NCBI GenBank assembly: GCA_903870015.1
Contig: CAIQBE010000012.1
Span: 1 to 64,000, forward strand
Reading direction: 5' to 3'
Length of the DNA stretch: 64,000 nt
Source of the DNA: an uncultured Thiotrichales bacterium
Lineage (GTDB): Bacteria; Pseudomonadota; Gammaproteobacteria; Francisellales; CACEW01
The position numbers were made by a program, and so were the translations under genes. This document shows, one piece after another, positions 48,174 to 57,606 of this stretch. Below the pieces are notes generated by a model. The model was not told the DNA's origin and did no database searches. It saw nothing but the letters and a program-made list of their open reading frames with translations. The number at the start of each line of letters is the position of its first letter. Within the stretch, counting starts at the first letter, position 1.

Positions 48174-48725
48174 CTAGGATGCCTTGATTCGTGGAGTAAA
48201 GCGATACAGCACATGTCGGGAAAGCTTATGATCTTTGGCAAGGCGCGGATGGTCAAAATCATCCAGAGGATCATGCGCCATGCCAATTTTTTCCATAATG
48301 CGCATTGAGGGCTGATTAATTTCGGCTGTAAATGACACCACTTCTTTTAAGCCATATTTTTCAAAAGCTGCTTGCAATACAGCTTTGGCAGCTTCTGTGG
48401 CATAACCCTGATTCCAATGCGGTGAGGCAATACGCCAACCGATTTCAACACAAGGAGTAAAATGCGCGGTAAAGCTAGGAATGAGTAAGCCAACAAAACC
48501 GATAAATTCCCCCGTGGCTTTTAGCTCAACAGCAAAGGAGCAAAAGCCATGTTCTTTGAAGTGCAGCCGTTGCCGCTCAATAAAGTTTGCGGACTCTGCT
48601 GGCGTTAAGATTGCTGGAAAAAATTCCATTACCTTTGAGTCTTGATTCATGGCGGCAAAGGCAGGAATATCCTCATCTTTCCATTCGCGCAGAATCAGGC
48701 GTTCTGTTGCTAAAATAATGCTCAT
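48174..48725 (-). CDS. GNAT-family N-acetyltransferase (RimJ/RimL-like)
   Basis: The 183-aa protein has the Acetyltransf_3 layout: LATERLILREWKDEDIPAFAAM at the start, VEIGWRIASPHWNQGYATEAA with the acetyl-CoA-binding Q/RGxGA-like loop, and EINQPSMRIMEKIGMAHDPLDDFDHP. Such proteins acetylate ribosomal protein N-termini or small molecules; the substrate is not evident. Its start overlaps the maf stop by four bases, so the two are co-translated. Confidence 0.9.
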   Translation of the reverse strand: MSIILATERLILREWKDEDIPAFAAMNQDSKVMEFFPAILTPAESANFIERQRLHFKEHGFCSFAVELKATGEFIGFVGLLIPSFTAHFTPCVEIGWRIASPHWNQGYATEAAKAVLQAAFEKYGLKEVVSFTAEINQPSMRIMEKIGMAHDPLDDFDHPRLAKDHKLSRHVLYRFTPRIKAS

Positions 48726-49315
48726 GAATGAGTTCCTAAAAGATCAAAATTTTCATTTTCTAACATTCGAATGAGTTCAATGAGCGGCAAACCCACTAGG
48801 CTATTGGGGTCATCGGCAATCATTTTATCAATTAAAATAATGCCTAAGCCCTCGGCTTTAATGCTACCAGCGCAGTGATAGGGTTGGTCTTTTTGGAGAT
48901 AAGCCTCAATCAGTTCAGGCGTTAGCGTTTTAAAATGCACTTCGGTGCGCACGACTTTTTGCTGCAAGTTTTTGGTGGCGGAATTATAGAGCGCGAGGCC
49001 CGAGTAAAAATAAATCACTTTGCTAGAGGACGCTTGCAATTGCGCTACTGCGACTTCATGAGTTTCAGGTTTGCTCATGATCTGTCCATTCAAAATGCAC
49101 ACAGAGTCACAGCCAATAATTAAGGCGTTGGGCATGCTAGCTGCGATTTTTAAGGCTTTTTCTTTGGCGAGGCGTAAAACATGAGCTTCGACCTCTTCAC
49201 CATAAATAACAGCCTCATCGATATCCGGTTTCATCGTTTGATAAGGAATGCCTAGCTTGTCTAAAATCATTTTGCGCGAAGCTGAGGATGAGGCGAGGAT
49301 GAGAGGGGGATTCAT
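48722..49315 (-). CDS. maf: Maf-family nucleotide pyrophosphatase (YceF-like)
   Basis: The 197-aa protein matches the Maf/HAM1 superfamily: LILASSSASRKMILDKLGIPY, VLRLAKEKALKIA, ALIIGCDSVCILNGQIMSKP and GSIKAEGLGIILIDKMIADDPNSLVGLPLIEL. The last block is typical of the YceF subgroup, which hydrolyses m7GTP and prevents misincorporation of modified nucleotides. Length is standard. It precedes the GNAT gene with a four-base overlap. Confidence 0.93.
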   Translation of the reverse strand: MNPPLILASSSASRKMILDKLGIPYQTMKPDIDEAVIYGEEVEAHVLRLAKEKALKIAASMPNALIIGCDSVCILNGQIMSKPETHEVAVAQLQASSSKVIYFYSGLALYNSATKNLQQKVVRTEVHFKTLTPELIEAYLQKDQPYHCAGSIKAEGLGIILIDKMIADDPNSLVGLPLIELIRMLENENFDLLGTHS

Positions 49316-49453
49316 GATGGCTTCTGATGGATTTACTTAAAGCGTATTATGCCACAATACAAAGAGTATTAAAAACGGGGCCGAAATTATCCTTGACGAT
49401 ATGATGCCATTTGTGGAAAAATGCCGCTAACGTTTAGTAACAGGAGTTGAGCA

Positions 49454-50032
49454 ATGAAAAAAATACTATTAGGATTAGCGCTGCTTTTAGGTGCGACCGC
49501 GGCTCACGCGGATATGGCAAATCAAATGGGGTCAATGAACGATAGCAAAAGCATGTACTTTGATTTTGGTCTTGGTGTAGGTAAGGCTAGCAATTGGGAT
49601 CAAGGTTCTTTGGCAATTAATGCCATGACCATGGGGGTGAACCTGAATCAGAATTTGGCGGTAGAGGCAGGTATGGATGCTCTTCCAAATGGTGCGAACT
49701 CAGGTGGTCAGGCGATGACCATGGTTTATCACTTAGCAGCAAAAGGCATAATGCCGTTACAGCATAATTTTTCAGTATTTGGCAAAGCCGGTTTAGGCGT
49801 CAATGCTTATGAAGGCGAGGCGCCATCATCCAGTAATATGAATATGGTCAATCAGGCCAGTGTAGGCTTATATTATGCTGTGGGTGCACAATATCATTTC
49901 AATAAAACCTTTAGTTTATATTTAGAAGGCTCAGGCATCGCGGTTCCCAATATTGGTTCAAATGACAAAACTCAAAACGGTCAATTTGGTTCAACCTACA
50001 TGGGTACGGTCGGTCTTGAGGTAACCATCTAG
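49454..50032 (+). CDS. Outer-membrane beta-barrel protein
   Basis: The 192-aa protein has a textbook signal peptide (MKKILLGLALLLGATAAHA) and a strand-rich mature region with conserved glycine turns, for example FDFGLGVGKASNWD and FGKAGLGVNAY, ending GTVGLEVTI. It resembles eight-stranded OmpA/OmpX-like barrels. AGGAG lies seven bases before the ATG. Layout is similar to the tandem barrels at 5533-6850 but sequence similarity is low. Role unknown; surface barrels of this size often mediate adhesion or membrane integrity. Confidence 0.78.
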   Translation: MKKILLGLALLLGATAAHADMANQMGSMNDSKSMYFDFGLGVGKASNWDQGSLAINAMTMGVNLNQNLAVEAGMDALPNGANSGGQAMTMVYHLAAKGIMPLQHNFSVFGKAGLGVNAYEGEAPSSSNMNMVNQASVGLYYAVGAQYHFNKTFSLYLEGSGIAVPNIGSNDKTQNGQFGSTYMGTVGLEVTI

Positions 50033-50097
50033 TTATTATTGACATAAGCTTTATTGCCATCTATGATCAGGTCTTAGCATGCAACTAAGGCGCGATC

Positions 50098-51669
50098 ATG
50101 AATACTGCAATTTTCCTTAATTTGGCCTTGGCGTTTGTCGAAGGCTTTGCCTTAATTTTATCCCCCTGTATTTTGCCGATTCTCCCAATTATGCTCTCAG
50201 GCGGCATTGAAGGCGGGCGCACTCGGCCTTATGGCATTATCACTGGCTTTGTTTTAGTATTCGCGACCTTCACTATTGTTTCACGGATTTTAGTGCAACA
50301 TCTTGGTATCAATTTAGATGTCGTGCGCTATGTAGCATTCGCCCTGATTGGCCTCTTTGGGTTAATTCTCATTTCAGATAGGTTATCCAATAAATTTGAG
50401 CACCTAACACAGCGATTTGCGAGTATTGGCATGGCGGCATCAGCCAAAGCGGATCAACCCTCTGGCGGTTTTTTCAGTGGTGTGCTTTTAGGTGGCTTGG
50501 TGAGTTTAATTTGGGTTCCCTGTGGTGGGCCAATTTTGGCAGCAGCGATTGTGCGAAGTGCAGTAGAAGACAGTAACTGGGGGAGCTTTTTTAGTTTTTT
50601 ATTTTTTGCTTTAGGTAGTGTATTACCTATGATTATCATTGCGGTGTTGGGAAAAACCATTATGCAAAAATTAGCATTTTTGAAAAAAAATAGTGGGCGC
50701 TTACGTAAAATATTTGGTGTGATTATTTTGGCTGCAGCCTTGCTAGCATTGATTCCGATGCATGCTAACTCTATTCCGGCAAACACAGCCTTAAGTGAAG
50801 CGACAAGCAATCAACTCGTCGATGCTTTAAGCTTGCCTTATCCGGCGCCGGCAATTCTTGACGCGCCCAATGATTGGATCAACTCACCACCACTCGCCTT
50901 AGCTGATTTGAAAGGCAAGGTAGTGTTAATTGATTTTTGGACTTACTCTTGCATCAATTGCGTGCGTACTTTGCCGTATTTGAACAGCTGGTATGCCAAG
51001 TATCATGGTCAAGGCTTGGTGATTATAGGCGTGCACACTCCCGAATTTGAATTCGAAAAAAATCCCGCCAACGTGATACAAGCAGTTCAAGAAGATGGCA
51101 TTCAATATCCGGTAGTCATGGACAGTAATTACGCCACCTGGTTGAATTATCATAATCAATACTGGCCAGCGCATTATTTGATTGATAAGCAAGGCAATGT
51201 GGTTTACGAAAGTTTTGGTGAAGGCGATTATGCCCAAACAGAGCATAATATTCAGGTGTTATTAGGGGTTCAGGACAGTATCACCACGCCACAACCTAAT
51301 GCCGTAGCGCCATCGGCTTTTAGCAACCAAACTCCAGAAACTTATTTGGGAGGCGAGCGTGCCAGCGAATATCTGGGGCTATGGAGCAAACAAGGGGGAT
51401 GGGCGTCACAAGATCAATATATCGTTTCAACAGCACCTAATGCCAGCATTACTTTGCATTTCAACGCCCAAAAAGTGTTTTTGGTCGCTGGCGTGGCGAA
51501 TAAACCCGTCCTGGTTACCGTACAGTTAAATGGTAAAAATATGGGCAGCTTTACCCTAACGCATCACGATTTATATCCAGTGCTGGCTTTACCAAAGCAA
51601 ACTTCAGGAACATTGACGCTGCAGTTTAATAGTCCGGGTGCTGAGCTTTATACTTTTACTTTTGGATGA
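50098..51669 (+). CDS. dipZ: DipZ-like thiol-disulfide protein (CcdA + thioredoxin + C-terminal domain)
   Basis: The 523-aa protein has three parts. Residues 1-225 are a CcdA-type transmembrane domain with Cys24 in LSPCILP and Cys142 in WVPCGGP, the electron-shuttling pair. Residues 255-395 are a TlpA/thioredoxin-like domain with SCINC (Cys285, Cys288) and YWPAHYLIDKQGNVVYESFGEG. Residues 400-523 are a beta-rich domain beginning TPETYLGGERASEYLG, as in mycobacterial DipZ. It carries reducing power from cytoplasmic thioredoxin to the periplasm for disulfide reduction, cytochrome c maturation or peroxide defence. It is monocistronic. Confidence 0.92.
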   Translation: MNTAIFLNLALAFVEGFALILSPCILPILPIMLSGGIEGGRTRPYGIITGFVLVFATFTIVSRILVQHLGINLDVVRYVAFALIGLFGLILISDRLSNKFEHLTQRFASIGMAASAKADQPSGGFFSGVLLGGLVSLIWVPCGGPILAAAIVRSAVEDSNWGSFFSFLFFALGSVLPMIIIAVLGKTIMQKLAFLKKNSGRLRKIFGVIILAAALLALIPMHANSIPANTALSEATSNQLVDALSLPYPAPAILDAPNDWINSPPLALADLKGKVVLIDFWTYSCINCVRTLPYLNSWYAKYHGQGLVIIGVHTPEFEFEKNPANVIQAVQEDGIQYPVVMDSNYATWLNYHNQYWPAHYLIDKQGNVVYESFGEGDYAQTEHNIQVLLGVQDSITTPQPNAVAPSAFSNQTPETYLGGERASEYLGLWSKQGGWASQDQYIVSTAPNASITLHFNAQKVFLVAGVANKPVLVTVQLNGKNMGSFTLTHHDLYPVLALPKQTSGTLTLQFNSPGAELYTFTFG

Positions 51670-51678
51670 AATACGCGC

Positions 51679-52041
51679 TTAGCCTAACCGACAAGTCTTC
51701 TGGCTTTTGTTAAAACGGCGTTTTGCAAAAGCTCTATACGCTAAGCTAGTTAGCGAGTAAATGACAGGCCACTTTATAAGGGTCGCGGGTATCTTCCAAA
51801 AACCTCCCAAGCCTCGCCAAAGTACCGCAAAGGCATCAACAGCAACGGCCATATTGCCAAGATCATCTTGCACGTGCATGAGCCGAAATCCCTCTATGAG
51901 CGAATATCCTAGCTGCGTAAAGGCGTCTGGTGTTTTTGCAAGATCAATCCATTCAAATCGACCCATCGGTGCTATTTTCATATAATAAGCAATTTCCTTA
52001 GAGCAAAGACCGCACGAGCCATCATAAAAAACGCGTATCAT
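51679..52041 (-). CDS. DCC-family thiol-disulfide oxidoreductase (DUF393)
   Basis: The 120-aa protein starts IRVFYDGSCGLCSKEIAYY, the DxxCxxC signature of the DCC family. The middle has EGFRLMHVQDD and AVDAFAVLWRGLGGFW, also typical. The motif resembles thioredoxin active sites and implies redox activity; actual substrates are unknown. It is convergent with dipZ, which also handles thiols, with ten bases between stops. A functional link is plausible but not shown. Confidence 0.9.
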   Translation of the reverse strand: MIRVFYDGSCGLCSKEIAYYMKIAPMGRFEWIDLAKTPDAFTQLGYSLIEGFRLMHVQDDLGNMAVAVDAFAVLWRGLGGFWKIPATLIKWPVIYSLTSLAYRAFAKRRFNKSQKTCRLG

Positions 52042-52068
52042 AATATTCCCCTTTTAAGCTTAAGAGCG

Positions 52069-52743
52069 TTAAAACTCAATTTTTTCGCCGCTCCAATCAA
52101 AGCAATTGCCAGAGTCTTCAGGGGTTAAGTTACCAAGTACTTGTAGTAACTGTTGCGCAGCAAATTCGGGCGTAAATAACTGTTCTTTAGGGACATTGGC
52201 TTGAAAGGGTTTGGAGAGTTTGCTATCAACCGTGCCTGGGTGCAGGCCTGCAATAATGAGGGATTTATGGGTGCGGTGATATTCAATGCTCGCAGTTTTT
52301 AAGAGCATATTTAATGCCGCTTTTGAGGCGCGATAGCCGTACCAGCCGCCTAAATGATTATCTGAGATGCTACCAACACGCGCAGAGAGCGCTGCAAAGA
52401 TGCTACTTTTTTCAGGATCAAAAAGGCTCGCAAAATGTTTTAACACAAGGATGGGGCCAATGGCATTAATTTGATAGAGTGTATGCAAATGCTCAGGATC
52501 AATTTGTTTGATCGTTTTTTCGGGTTGTAGTATAGGCGTTTGCAAAATACCACTAGCGACAAATATCAAATCAAAATAACCCTGCGTTTTTAAAGCGGCA
52601 GCGGCGGCCATAATCGATGCTTCAGAAGTCAGGTCAATCTCAGGGCGTGATAAACGGACGACTGACATACCAGCGCTTTCACAAGCGGCACTTAAAGCAG
52701 ATCCAATGGCACCAGAGGCGCCGATGATAATGGCTTTTTTCAT
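52069..52743 (-). CDS. Short-chain dehydrogenase/reductase (CsgA-like)
   Basis: The 224-aa SDR has the NAD(P)-binding GASGAIG at residues 8-14 and the catalytic YGYRASKAALNML (Tyr and Lys of YxxxK). The overall pattern, including VASGILQTP and AGLHPGTVDSKLSKPF, is like the C-factor/CsgA branch. It should be a cytoplasmic oxidoreductase; substrate unknown. A GGAGATAATT site precedes the ATG. It is 27 bases upstream of the DCC gene on the same strand and divergent from cydA. Confidence 0.9.
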   Translation of the reverse strand: MKKAIIIGASGAIGSALSAACESAGMSVVRLSRPEIDLTSEASIMAAAAALKTQGYFDLIFVASGILQTPILQPEKTIKQIDPEHLHTLYQINAIGPILVLKHFASLFDPEKSSIFAALSARVGSISDNHLGGWYGYRASKAALNMLLKTASIEYHRTHKSLIIAGLHPGTVDSKLSKPFQANVPKEQLFTPEFAAQQLLQVLGNLTPEDSGNCFDWSGEKIEF

Positions 52744-52857
52744 AATTATCTCCTAAGGTTTTTATCGTACAGCATAGGCGATTTTTTTACAAAAAACTAT
52801 AGATTCAGCCAAAAATATGTTATCCTATAAACGCTTCGATATAACAGGAGAAGTCTC

Positions 52858-54219
52858 ATGGGTTTGTCAGCTGAACTGTTAGCACGCATACAATTTGCAT
52901 TTACGATTAGTTTTCATATTTTGTTCCCTGCTTTTAGCATTGGCCTGGCCACTTTTTTAGCGATTATGGAAGGCATGTGGCTCACAACCAAAAACGCTAT
53001 ATACTTAAGTATCTGTAAATTCTGGATGAAGATTTTTGCCTTGACCTTTGGTATGGGCATTGTCTCTGGTATTGTGATGGAATTTCAGTTAGGGACCAAT
53101 TGGGCGGGGATGACCAAAATGGTAGGGCCGGTCTTGGGTTCATTATTTACCTATGAAGTATTAACCGCATTTTTTATTGAGGCGGGTTTTTTAGGCGTCA
53201 TGATTTTTGGCTGGAACAAAGTTGGGCCAAAGCTGCATTACTGTGCGACATTACTTGTATTTTTTGGTGTGACCTTATCAGCTTTTTGGATCTTATCAGC
53301 AAACTCGTGGATGCAAACGCCCTCAGGCGCGATGTTACAAGACGGACAGTTTGTGGTCACAAGCTGGTGGAGCGTGATCTTTAATCCATCGGTGATTACG
53401 CGCTACATCCACATGCTATTGGCAGCCTACGTGACGACGATTCTTGTGATTATGGCAGTGTCTGCTTTTTATCTGCTAAAAAAGCAACATATTCAGTTCG
53501 CACAAAAATGTTTGGGTTTTGCGAGCGGTATTTTGATTGTATTGATTTTAGCGCAAATTATGGTGGGAGATGATGCGGGCCTCATCGATCATGAGTATCA
53601 GCCCATTAAAACTGCAGCTATCGAAGCTAATTGGGAGACGCAGGCAGGTGCCCCTTTGATATTATTTGCCTATCCTGATGATGACAAGGCTCAAAATCTT
53701 TGGGTAGTGAGTATTCCCCATTTAGCGAGCGTCATTAACACACATCAGTGGAATGGTGTTTTACAGGGGCTAGATAGTGTACCTGCAAGCGATCGACCTT
53801 TTGTTCCCATTGTGTTTTACAGTTTTAGGGTGATGGTAGGCTTGGGCTTTTTAATTTTAGGACTTGCCTTATGGGGGGTAGTCTTGCGCTTTAGGCATAG
53901 ATTGTATGACCATCCGTGGTTTTTAAAAAGTTGCGTGTTCTTAGGGCCATCAGGCTTTATTGCCCTGATCGCAGGATGGTTTACTGCTGAAACGGGTCGT
54001 CAGCCTTGGGTGGTTTACAATCTCGTGCGCACGAGTGATGCCGTGTCTGATGTGCTCATGAAAAATGTTTTGATTTCACTTGTGTTAATTATTGTCGTGT
54101 ATGGCATCATTTTTGGATTCTTTTATTTTCGTTACTTTGGCAAGATTATTAAGCATGGGCCAGAAAATATCGAAGACATGAAAATGCCGTTTGCGTACTT
54201 ACATGTGGAGGATAAGTAA
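52858..54219 (+). CDS. cydA: Cytochrome bd-type quinol oxidase subunit I
   Basis: The 453-aa membrane protein carries the low- and high-spin hemes. It begins ARIQFAFTISFHILFPAFSIGLA with heme-ligand His20, has GTNWAGMTKMVGPVLGS and the quinol/oxygen-site ETGRQPWVVYN. The Q-loop is short, as in the cyanide-insensitive oxidase (CIO/CydA short-loop) group. It oxidises quinol and reduces oxygen at the inner membrane without proton pumping, helping respiration in low oxygen or stress. AACAGGAG precedes the ATG by about eight bases. cydB begins at the next base after the stop. Confidence 0.96.
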   Translation: MGLSAELLARIQFAFTISFHILFPAFSIGLATFLAIMEGMWLTTKNAIYLSICKFWMKIFALTFGMGIVSGIVMEFQLGTNWAGMTKMVGPVLGSLFTYEVLTAFFIEAGFLGVMIFGWNKVGPKLHYCATLLVFFGVTLSAFWILSANSWMQTPSGAMLQDGQFVVTSWWSVIFNPSVITRYIHMLLAAYVTTILVIMAVSAFYLLKKQHIQFAQKCLGFASGILIVLILAQIMVGDDAGLIDHEYQPIKTAAIEANWETQAGAPLILFAYPDDDKAQNLWVVSIPHLASVINTHQWNGVLQGLDSVPASDRPFVPIVFYSFRVMVGLGFLILGLALWGVVLRFRHRLYDHPWFLKSCVFLGPSGFIALIAGWFTAETGRQPWVVYNLVRTSDAVSDVLMKNVLISLVLIIVVYGIIFGFFYFRYFGKIIKHGPENIEDMKMPFAYLHVEDK

Positions 54220-55191
54220 ATGCCATATTTAGCTTACGGTTGGGCAGGGATTATTGCCTTTTGCGTTTTGATGTATGTGGTGCTAGATGGCTTTACGCTT
54301 GGTGCAGGGATGATGATGGGCTTCTTAAATTCCAAAGAACGTAGCATCGCCATGAGTGTGTTATTGCCGACGTGGGATGGCAATCAAACATGGTTGGTAC
54401 TGGGTATGGCATCGTTATATGGGGCTTTTCCTGCCGCATTTAGTTTGCTTTTGCCCATATTATATCTGCCGCTGATGTTTATGGTGTTATGCCTATTGCT
54501 GCGAGGCGTAATATTTGAGTTTCGCTTAAAATCGACAAAGGGCGTTGCCCGTTGGGATAGGCTTTTTATTGCAACCTGTATTTTTGTTACGCTCATTCAG
54601 GGCAATATTTTGGCGAATATGATCGAAGGGTTTGATGGTCACGGCTTTCGCATCAATAGCTTTAGCATACTAATTTCATTGTCCGTCCTGATTGGTTATG
54701 CTTTGCTAGGATCAACCCGGTTATTATTGAAAACCACGAAAGAATTACAGCAAAAGATGTATCGGATTACCGGGATATTATCTTTATTATTGATACCTGC
54801 TTTGATTGCAGCAAGCATCGCTTCATTGTATGCCCATCCAGCGATCGCTGAGTTTTGGTTAAATACCGCCTACTGGCCGGTATTGTGTATTTTTCCATTG
54901 CTGTCATTACTTGGGTTTTTCTTGTTATTTTTGAGTCTGAAGCGCCATTGGGAAGCTATGCCTTATTGGGCCATTGTGCTGATCTTTATTTGCTGTTTTG
55001 TAGGCTTTGGTTTAGATATATTTCCGTATGTTGTTCCACATCAATTGACGATTGTGGGGGCAGCAGCGCCTGCAAACACCTTGGCATTTATTATGGTGGG
55101 GGCCGTGATTATGTTGCCGGTGCTATTGTTGTATACGGGCTATGCGTATTATATTTTCAAAGGAAAAGTCGATGATGTCATCCACTACTAA
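54220..55191 (+). CDS. cydB: Cytochrome bd-type quinol oxidase subunit II
   Basis: The 323-aa polytopic protein is the partner of CydA. LMYVVLDGFTLGAGMMMGF and LPTWDGNQTWLVLGMASLYGAFP are subunit II hallmarks, and LLRGVIFEFRLKS contains the conserved RGxxFEF motif. Length fits the CIO-type CydB. It begins at the base after cydA, and a 46-aa ORF starts 20 bases before its stop, so the three are one operon. Confidence 0.96.
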   Translation: MPYLAYGWAGIIAFCVLMYVVLDGFTLGAGMMMGFLNSKERSIAMSVLLPTWDGNQTWLVLGMASLYGAFPAAFSLLLPILYLPLMFMVLCLLLRGVIFEFRLKSTKGVARWDRLFIATCIFVTLIQGNILANMIEGFDGHGFRINSFSILISLSVLIGYALLGSTRLLLKTTKELQQKMYRITGILSLLLIPALIAASIASLYAHPAIAEFWLNTAYWPVLCIFPLLSLLGFFLLFLSLKRHWEAMPYWAIVLIFICCFVGFGLDIFPYVVPHQLTIVGAAAPANTLAFIMVGAVIMLPVLLLYTGYAYYIFKGKVDDVIHY

Positions 55192-55312
55192 AAAACAAAA
55201 GCATCAAAGGCCATGGCTTTGGTTTGTCGGGCTCTATGCAGGCTCTCTAGTCGCTTTTGGATTATGCATGGGGCTTCTGCATCTAATCCTAGCCATGTTG
55301 ATGCACATATAA
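55172..55312 (+). CDS. Small third subunit of cytochrome bd (DUF2474-like)
   Basis: A 46-aa ORF starts at an ATG within the last codons of cydB with AAAGGAAAAG upstream. It has a basic start (KKQKHQRPW) then one transmembrane helix LWFVGLYAGSLVAFGLCMGL. The W-x-W-F-V-G-L-x-x-x-G-S pattern is what I recall for DUF2474, the short protein encoded after cyanide-insensitive-type cydAB. It probably stabilises the oxidase, as CydX does in E. coli. Function is inferred from position and shape. Confidence 0.75.
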   Translation: MMSSTTKKQKHQRPWLWFVGLYAGSLVAFGLCMGLLHLILAMLMHI

Positions 55313-55313
55313 A

Positions 55314-56225
55314 TTATAAGTGATCCAAAGCGCCCTCAAGCTTGGGATATGAAAATTCAAAACCATGCTTAATCAGCACACTAGAGCGCACAGCAATGCC
55401 ATTGAGCAAAAGCTCCTGGCCCATTTGGCCAAATTGTAATTTAACCACTGCTGCTGGCAGTGGTAACACAGCAGGTCGATGTAGTATTTTGCCTAACATT
55501 TTGGCAAACTGCCGTTGCGTGACCCATTCAGGTGCGACAATATTGACAGGGCCTGTGATTTCTGGATGTTGAATTAACCAGGTAATCGCGCGAATTAAAT
55601 CATGCAAACTAACCCATGAAAACGACTGTTGCCCAGAGCCGATGGGGCCACCTAAACCGAATTTAAAAGCAGGTAGCATTTTTGCTAAGGCGCCACCATT
55701 TTTGCTTAGGACTACGCCAAAACGCATTTTAACCACAGAAACTCCAGCTTGCTCTGCCGGTGCGAGCGCTTCTTCCCAAGCGCGGCCGACAGTTGAGAGG
55801 AAATCTTTTGGAGGATTTGAAATGGGGCTTTGTTCATCGTAAATTTGGTCCGGTTGAGCGCTCCTTCCATAAACACCAATAGCACTGGCATTGAGCAGGC
55901 GAATATTTTTATTCGCGCTGTGGGCGCAGGCAGTAGCAAGGGTATGGGTAGCATTGACACGGCTGCTGATAATCAAGTCTTTACGCGCAACACTCCAGCG
56001 ACCTTCACCAATATTTTCACCCGCAAGATTGATCACGACATCAATGTCATCAAGAGGGTTATGAGTATCTAAAAATGCTTGCCAACCAATCGCGGTATGT
56101 TTGGCAAAGCATTGTTTTAGTTTTAAAGGATCACGGCCTAATAGCACCAAGGTATGATCTGCCTCTAAGGCTTTGACTAAGGCTTGCCCTACCATTCCCG
56201 TAGCACCCGCGATTAAAATTTTCAT
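55314..56225 (-). CDS. TIGR01777-family NAD-dependent epimerase/dehydratase (YfcH-like)
   Basis: The 303-aa extended-SDR protein starts MKILIAGATGMVGQALVKAL (NAD-binding GxxGxxG) and has VINLAGENIGEGRW, SSRVNATHTLATA, ASAIGVYGRS, MRFGVVLSKNGGALAKMLP and the C-terminal DUF1731 block EGALDHL. All are diagnostic for the YfcH/SulA-like group, whose substrate is unknown. The ATG at 56225 follows AGGAG by five bases and is preferred to a GTG two codons upstream. The stop lies one base past the small oxidase subunit gene on the other strand. Confidence 0.92.
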   Translation of the reverse strand: MKILIAGATGMVGQALVKALEADHTLVLLGRDPLKLKQCFAKHTAIGWQAFLDTHNPLDDIDVVINLAGENIGEGRWSVARKDLIISSRVNATHTLATACAHSANKNIRLLNASAIGVYGRSAQPDQIYDEQSPISNPPKDFLSTVGRAWEEALAPAEQAGVSVVKMRFGVVLSKNGGALAKMLPAFKFGLGGPIGSGQQSFSWVSLHDLIRAITWLIQHPEITGPVNIVAPEWVTQRQFAKMLGKILHRPAVLPLPAAVVKLQFGQMGQELLLNGIAVRSSVLIKHGFEFSYPKLEGALDHL

Positions 56226-56233
56226 GGTCACTC

Positions 56234-57478
56234 CTATTTGATTGCATCAATGATTTGTTCGGCAATAATTCGATTACCTTGATAAGTCATGTGTGCCGCA
56301 TTCCAATAAAGATAATCAGTACAGGTCACCAAATCCCCATGAACAATGGCCTTGTAAGTGCGCGCATCTTTATTTTGACAAGCTAAACCCAAATTATTAA
56401 AAAAAGGTGCGCCAGGAGAAAGAGATAACCGATTAAAAGTATAATCTAAATCAACATAATGCAGGTTAAGATCAGGGTAATGCTGTTGCAGCGCCACAAT
56501 ACGTTTAGCTAAGGCAATATTATAGCGTACGGTGAGCAGATCAAAAGCATAAGCACTAAGATAACGCCCCATAAAGCTACTACTCGTTCCTGCGACAAGA
56601 CTGGCTTTAGGGGTTAAACCTAAATTTTGCTGTGAGAGCACGATAATATTTCTTGCGCCTAAATGGTAAAGTTGTAGCACTGCAGAGTCATTGAAACCGG
56701 CGATTAAATCAGGTGTCGAGGAAGTTAATCCTGTATAAAAGTCTTTAAGACTACCGCCCTGAAGCAAATCAAAAAAATGATCGGTCAAATCATTCGCTCC
56801 GGTCCAAATGATGTAAAGCGTATGATCATCAACGTGCACAAGGTGCGCCTGAAGATCAGTCCGAAATAAAGCAATTTGCCGCTGAACACCAGGGATAGCC
56901 AGTGAGTGCTGTAATTCATCATCATAAGAGCGTAAGCGATAAATATTCTGTGTATTAAAAATCGCCACATCCGTGCAAAAGGCATTAGGCATGGGTTGAT
57001 AGTCTTCATCAGCGCAACGATCATTAGACAGTGCACCAGAAAAAGCATAATTTACCGAAATATTTTGAGAGATCGAAGCCTTGTCATAAAGCTCAACCCA
57101 GGGAATCAGGGCTGCGCTGTCAAGTCGTTCTTGGCCTTTGAGATAGCTAAATAAATATTGGCTCCAGTTAACACTACGCCCGGCGCGAATGCTGTGATTA
57201 ATCATCGGTTGTGTTGGCAATGCATCAGTATTAAAAAGTTTTTGATAAGGCAGGTCAAGAGGAGTATTTTGATCGCCATAAACAGGGTTAGAAATGGGTA
57301 CATATAAATTATAGGGTAGGCCTTGATAGTAGCTGGCATTGCGCGAGTTAGCATTGCTGGATTCAGGCATGTTACCAATATCGCTTTGGCTGTCACCAAA
57401 AATAATTAAATTGCTGTAGACCTGGGCAAACGCCTGGCCAATGCATATGTTGAGTAAAAACAGCAGAAGTAAGCGCAT
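56234..57478 (-). CDS. Secreted SGNH/GDSL esterase-lipase
   Basis: From the ATG at 57478 the protein is 414 aa with a signal peptide (MRLLLLFLLNICIGQAFAQ). The SGNH blocks are visible: LIIFGDSQSDIG (nucleophile Ser), IWTGANDLTDHFF (block III Asn) and YWNAAHMTYQGNRII (catalytic His). Relatives include Legionella PlaA/PlaC lysophospholipases and thermolabile hemolysins, so a secreted phospholipase or acyltransferase is likely. Several Cys pairs in the middle would suit an extracytoplasmic enzyme. The 36 codons upstream of this ATG lack signal-peptide character and are excluded. Confidence 0.88.
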   Translation of the reverse strand: MRLLLLFLLNICIGQAFAQVYSNLIIFGDSQSDIGNMPESSNANSRNASYYQGLPYNLYVPISNPVYGDQNTPLDLPYQKLFNTDALPTQPMINHSIRAGRSVNWSQYLFSYLKGQERLDSAALIPWVELYDKASISQNISVNYAFSGALSNDRCADEDYQPMPNAFCTDVAIFNTQNIYRLRSYDDELQHSLAIPGVQRQIALFRTDLQAHLVHVDDHTLYIIWTGANDLTDHFFDLLQGGSLKDFYTGLTSSTPDLIAGFNDSAVLQLYHLGARNIIVLSQQNLGLTPKASLVAGTSSSFMGRYLSAYAFDLLTVRYNIALAKRIVALQQHYPDLNLHYVDLDYTFNRLSLSPGAPFFNNLGLACQNKDARTYKAIVHGDLVTCTDYLYWNAAHMTYQGNRIIAEQIIDAIK

Positions 57479-57606
57479 AGTAATTTTAACGATAACAGAT
57501 TCAAGACACGTTATACCATCTTCATATGAAATAATGCAATGGCGAGCTTTTAAATAGGGCAGAAGATCGATATCATTAATAAGCACAAAACCTCATCAAG
57601 ATAGGC

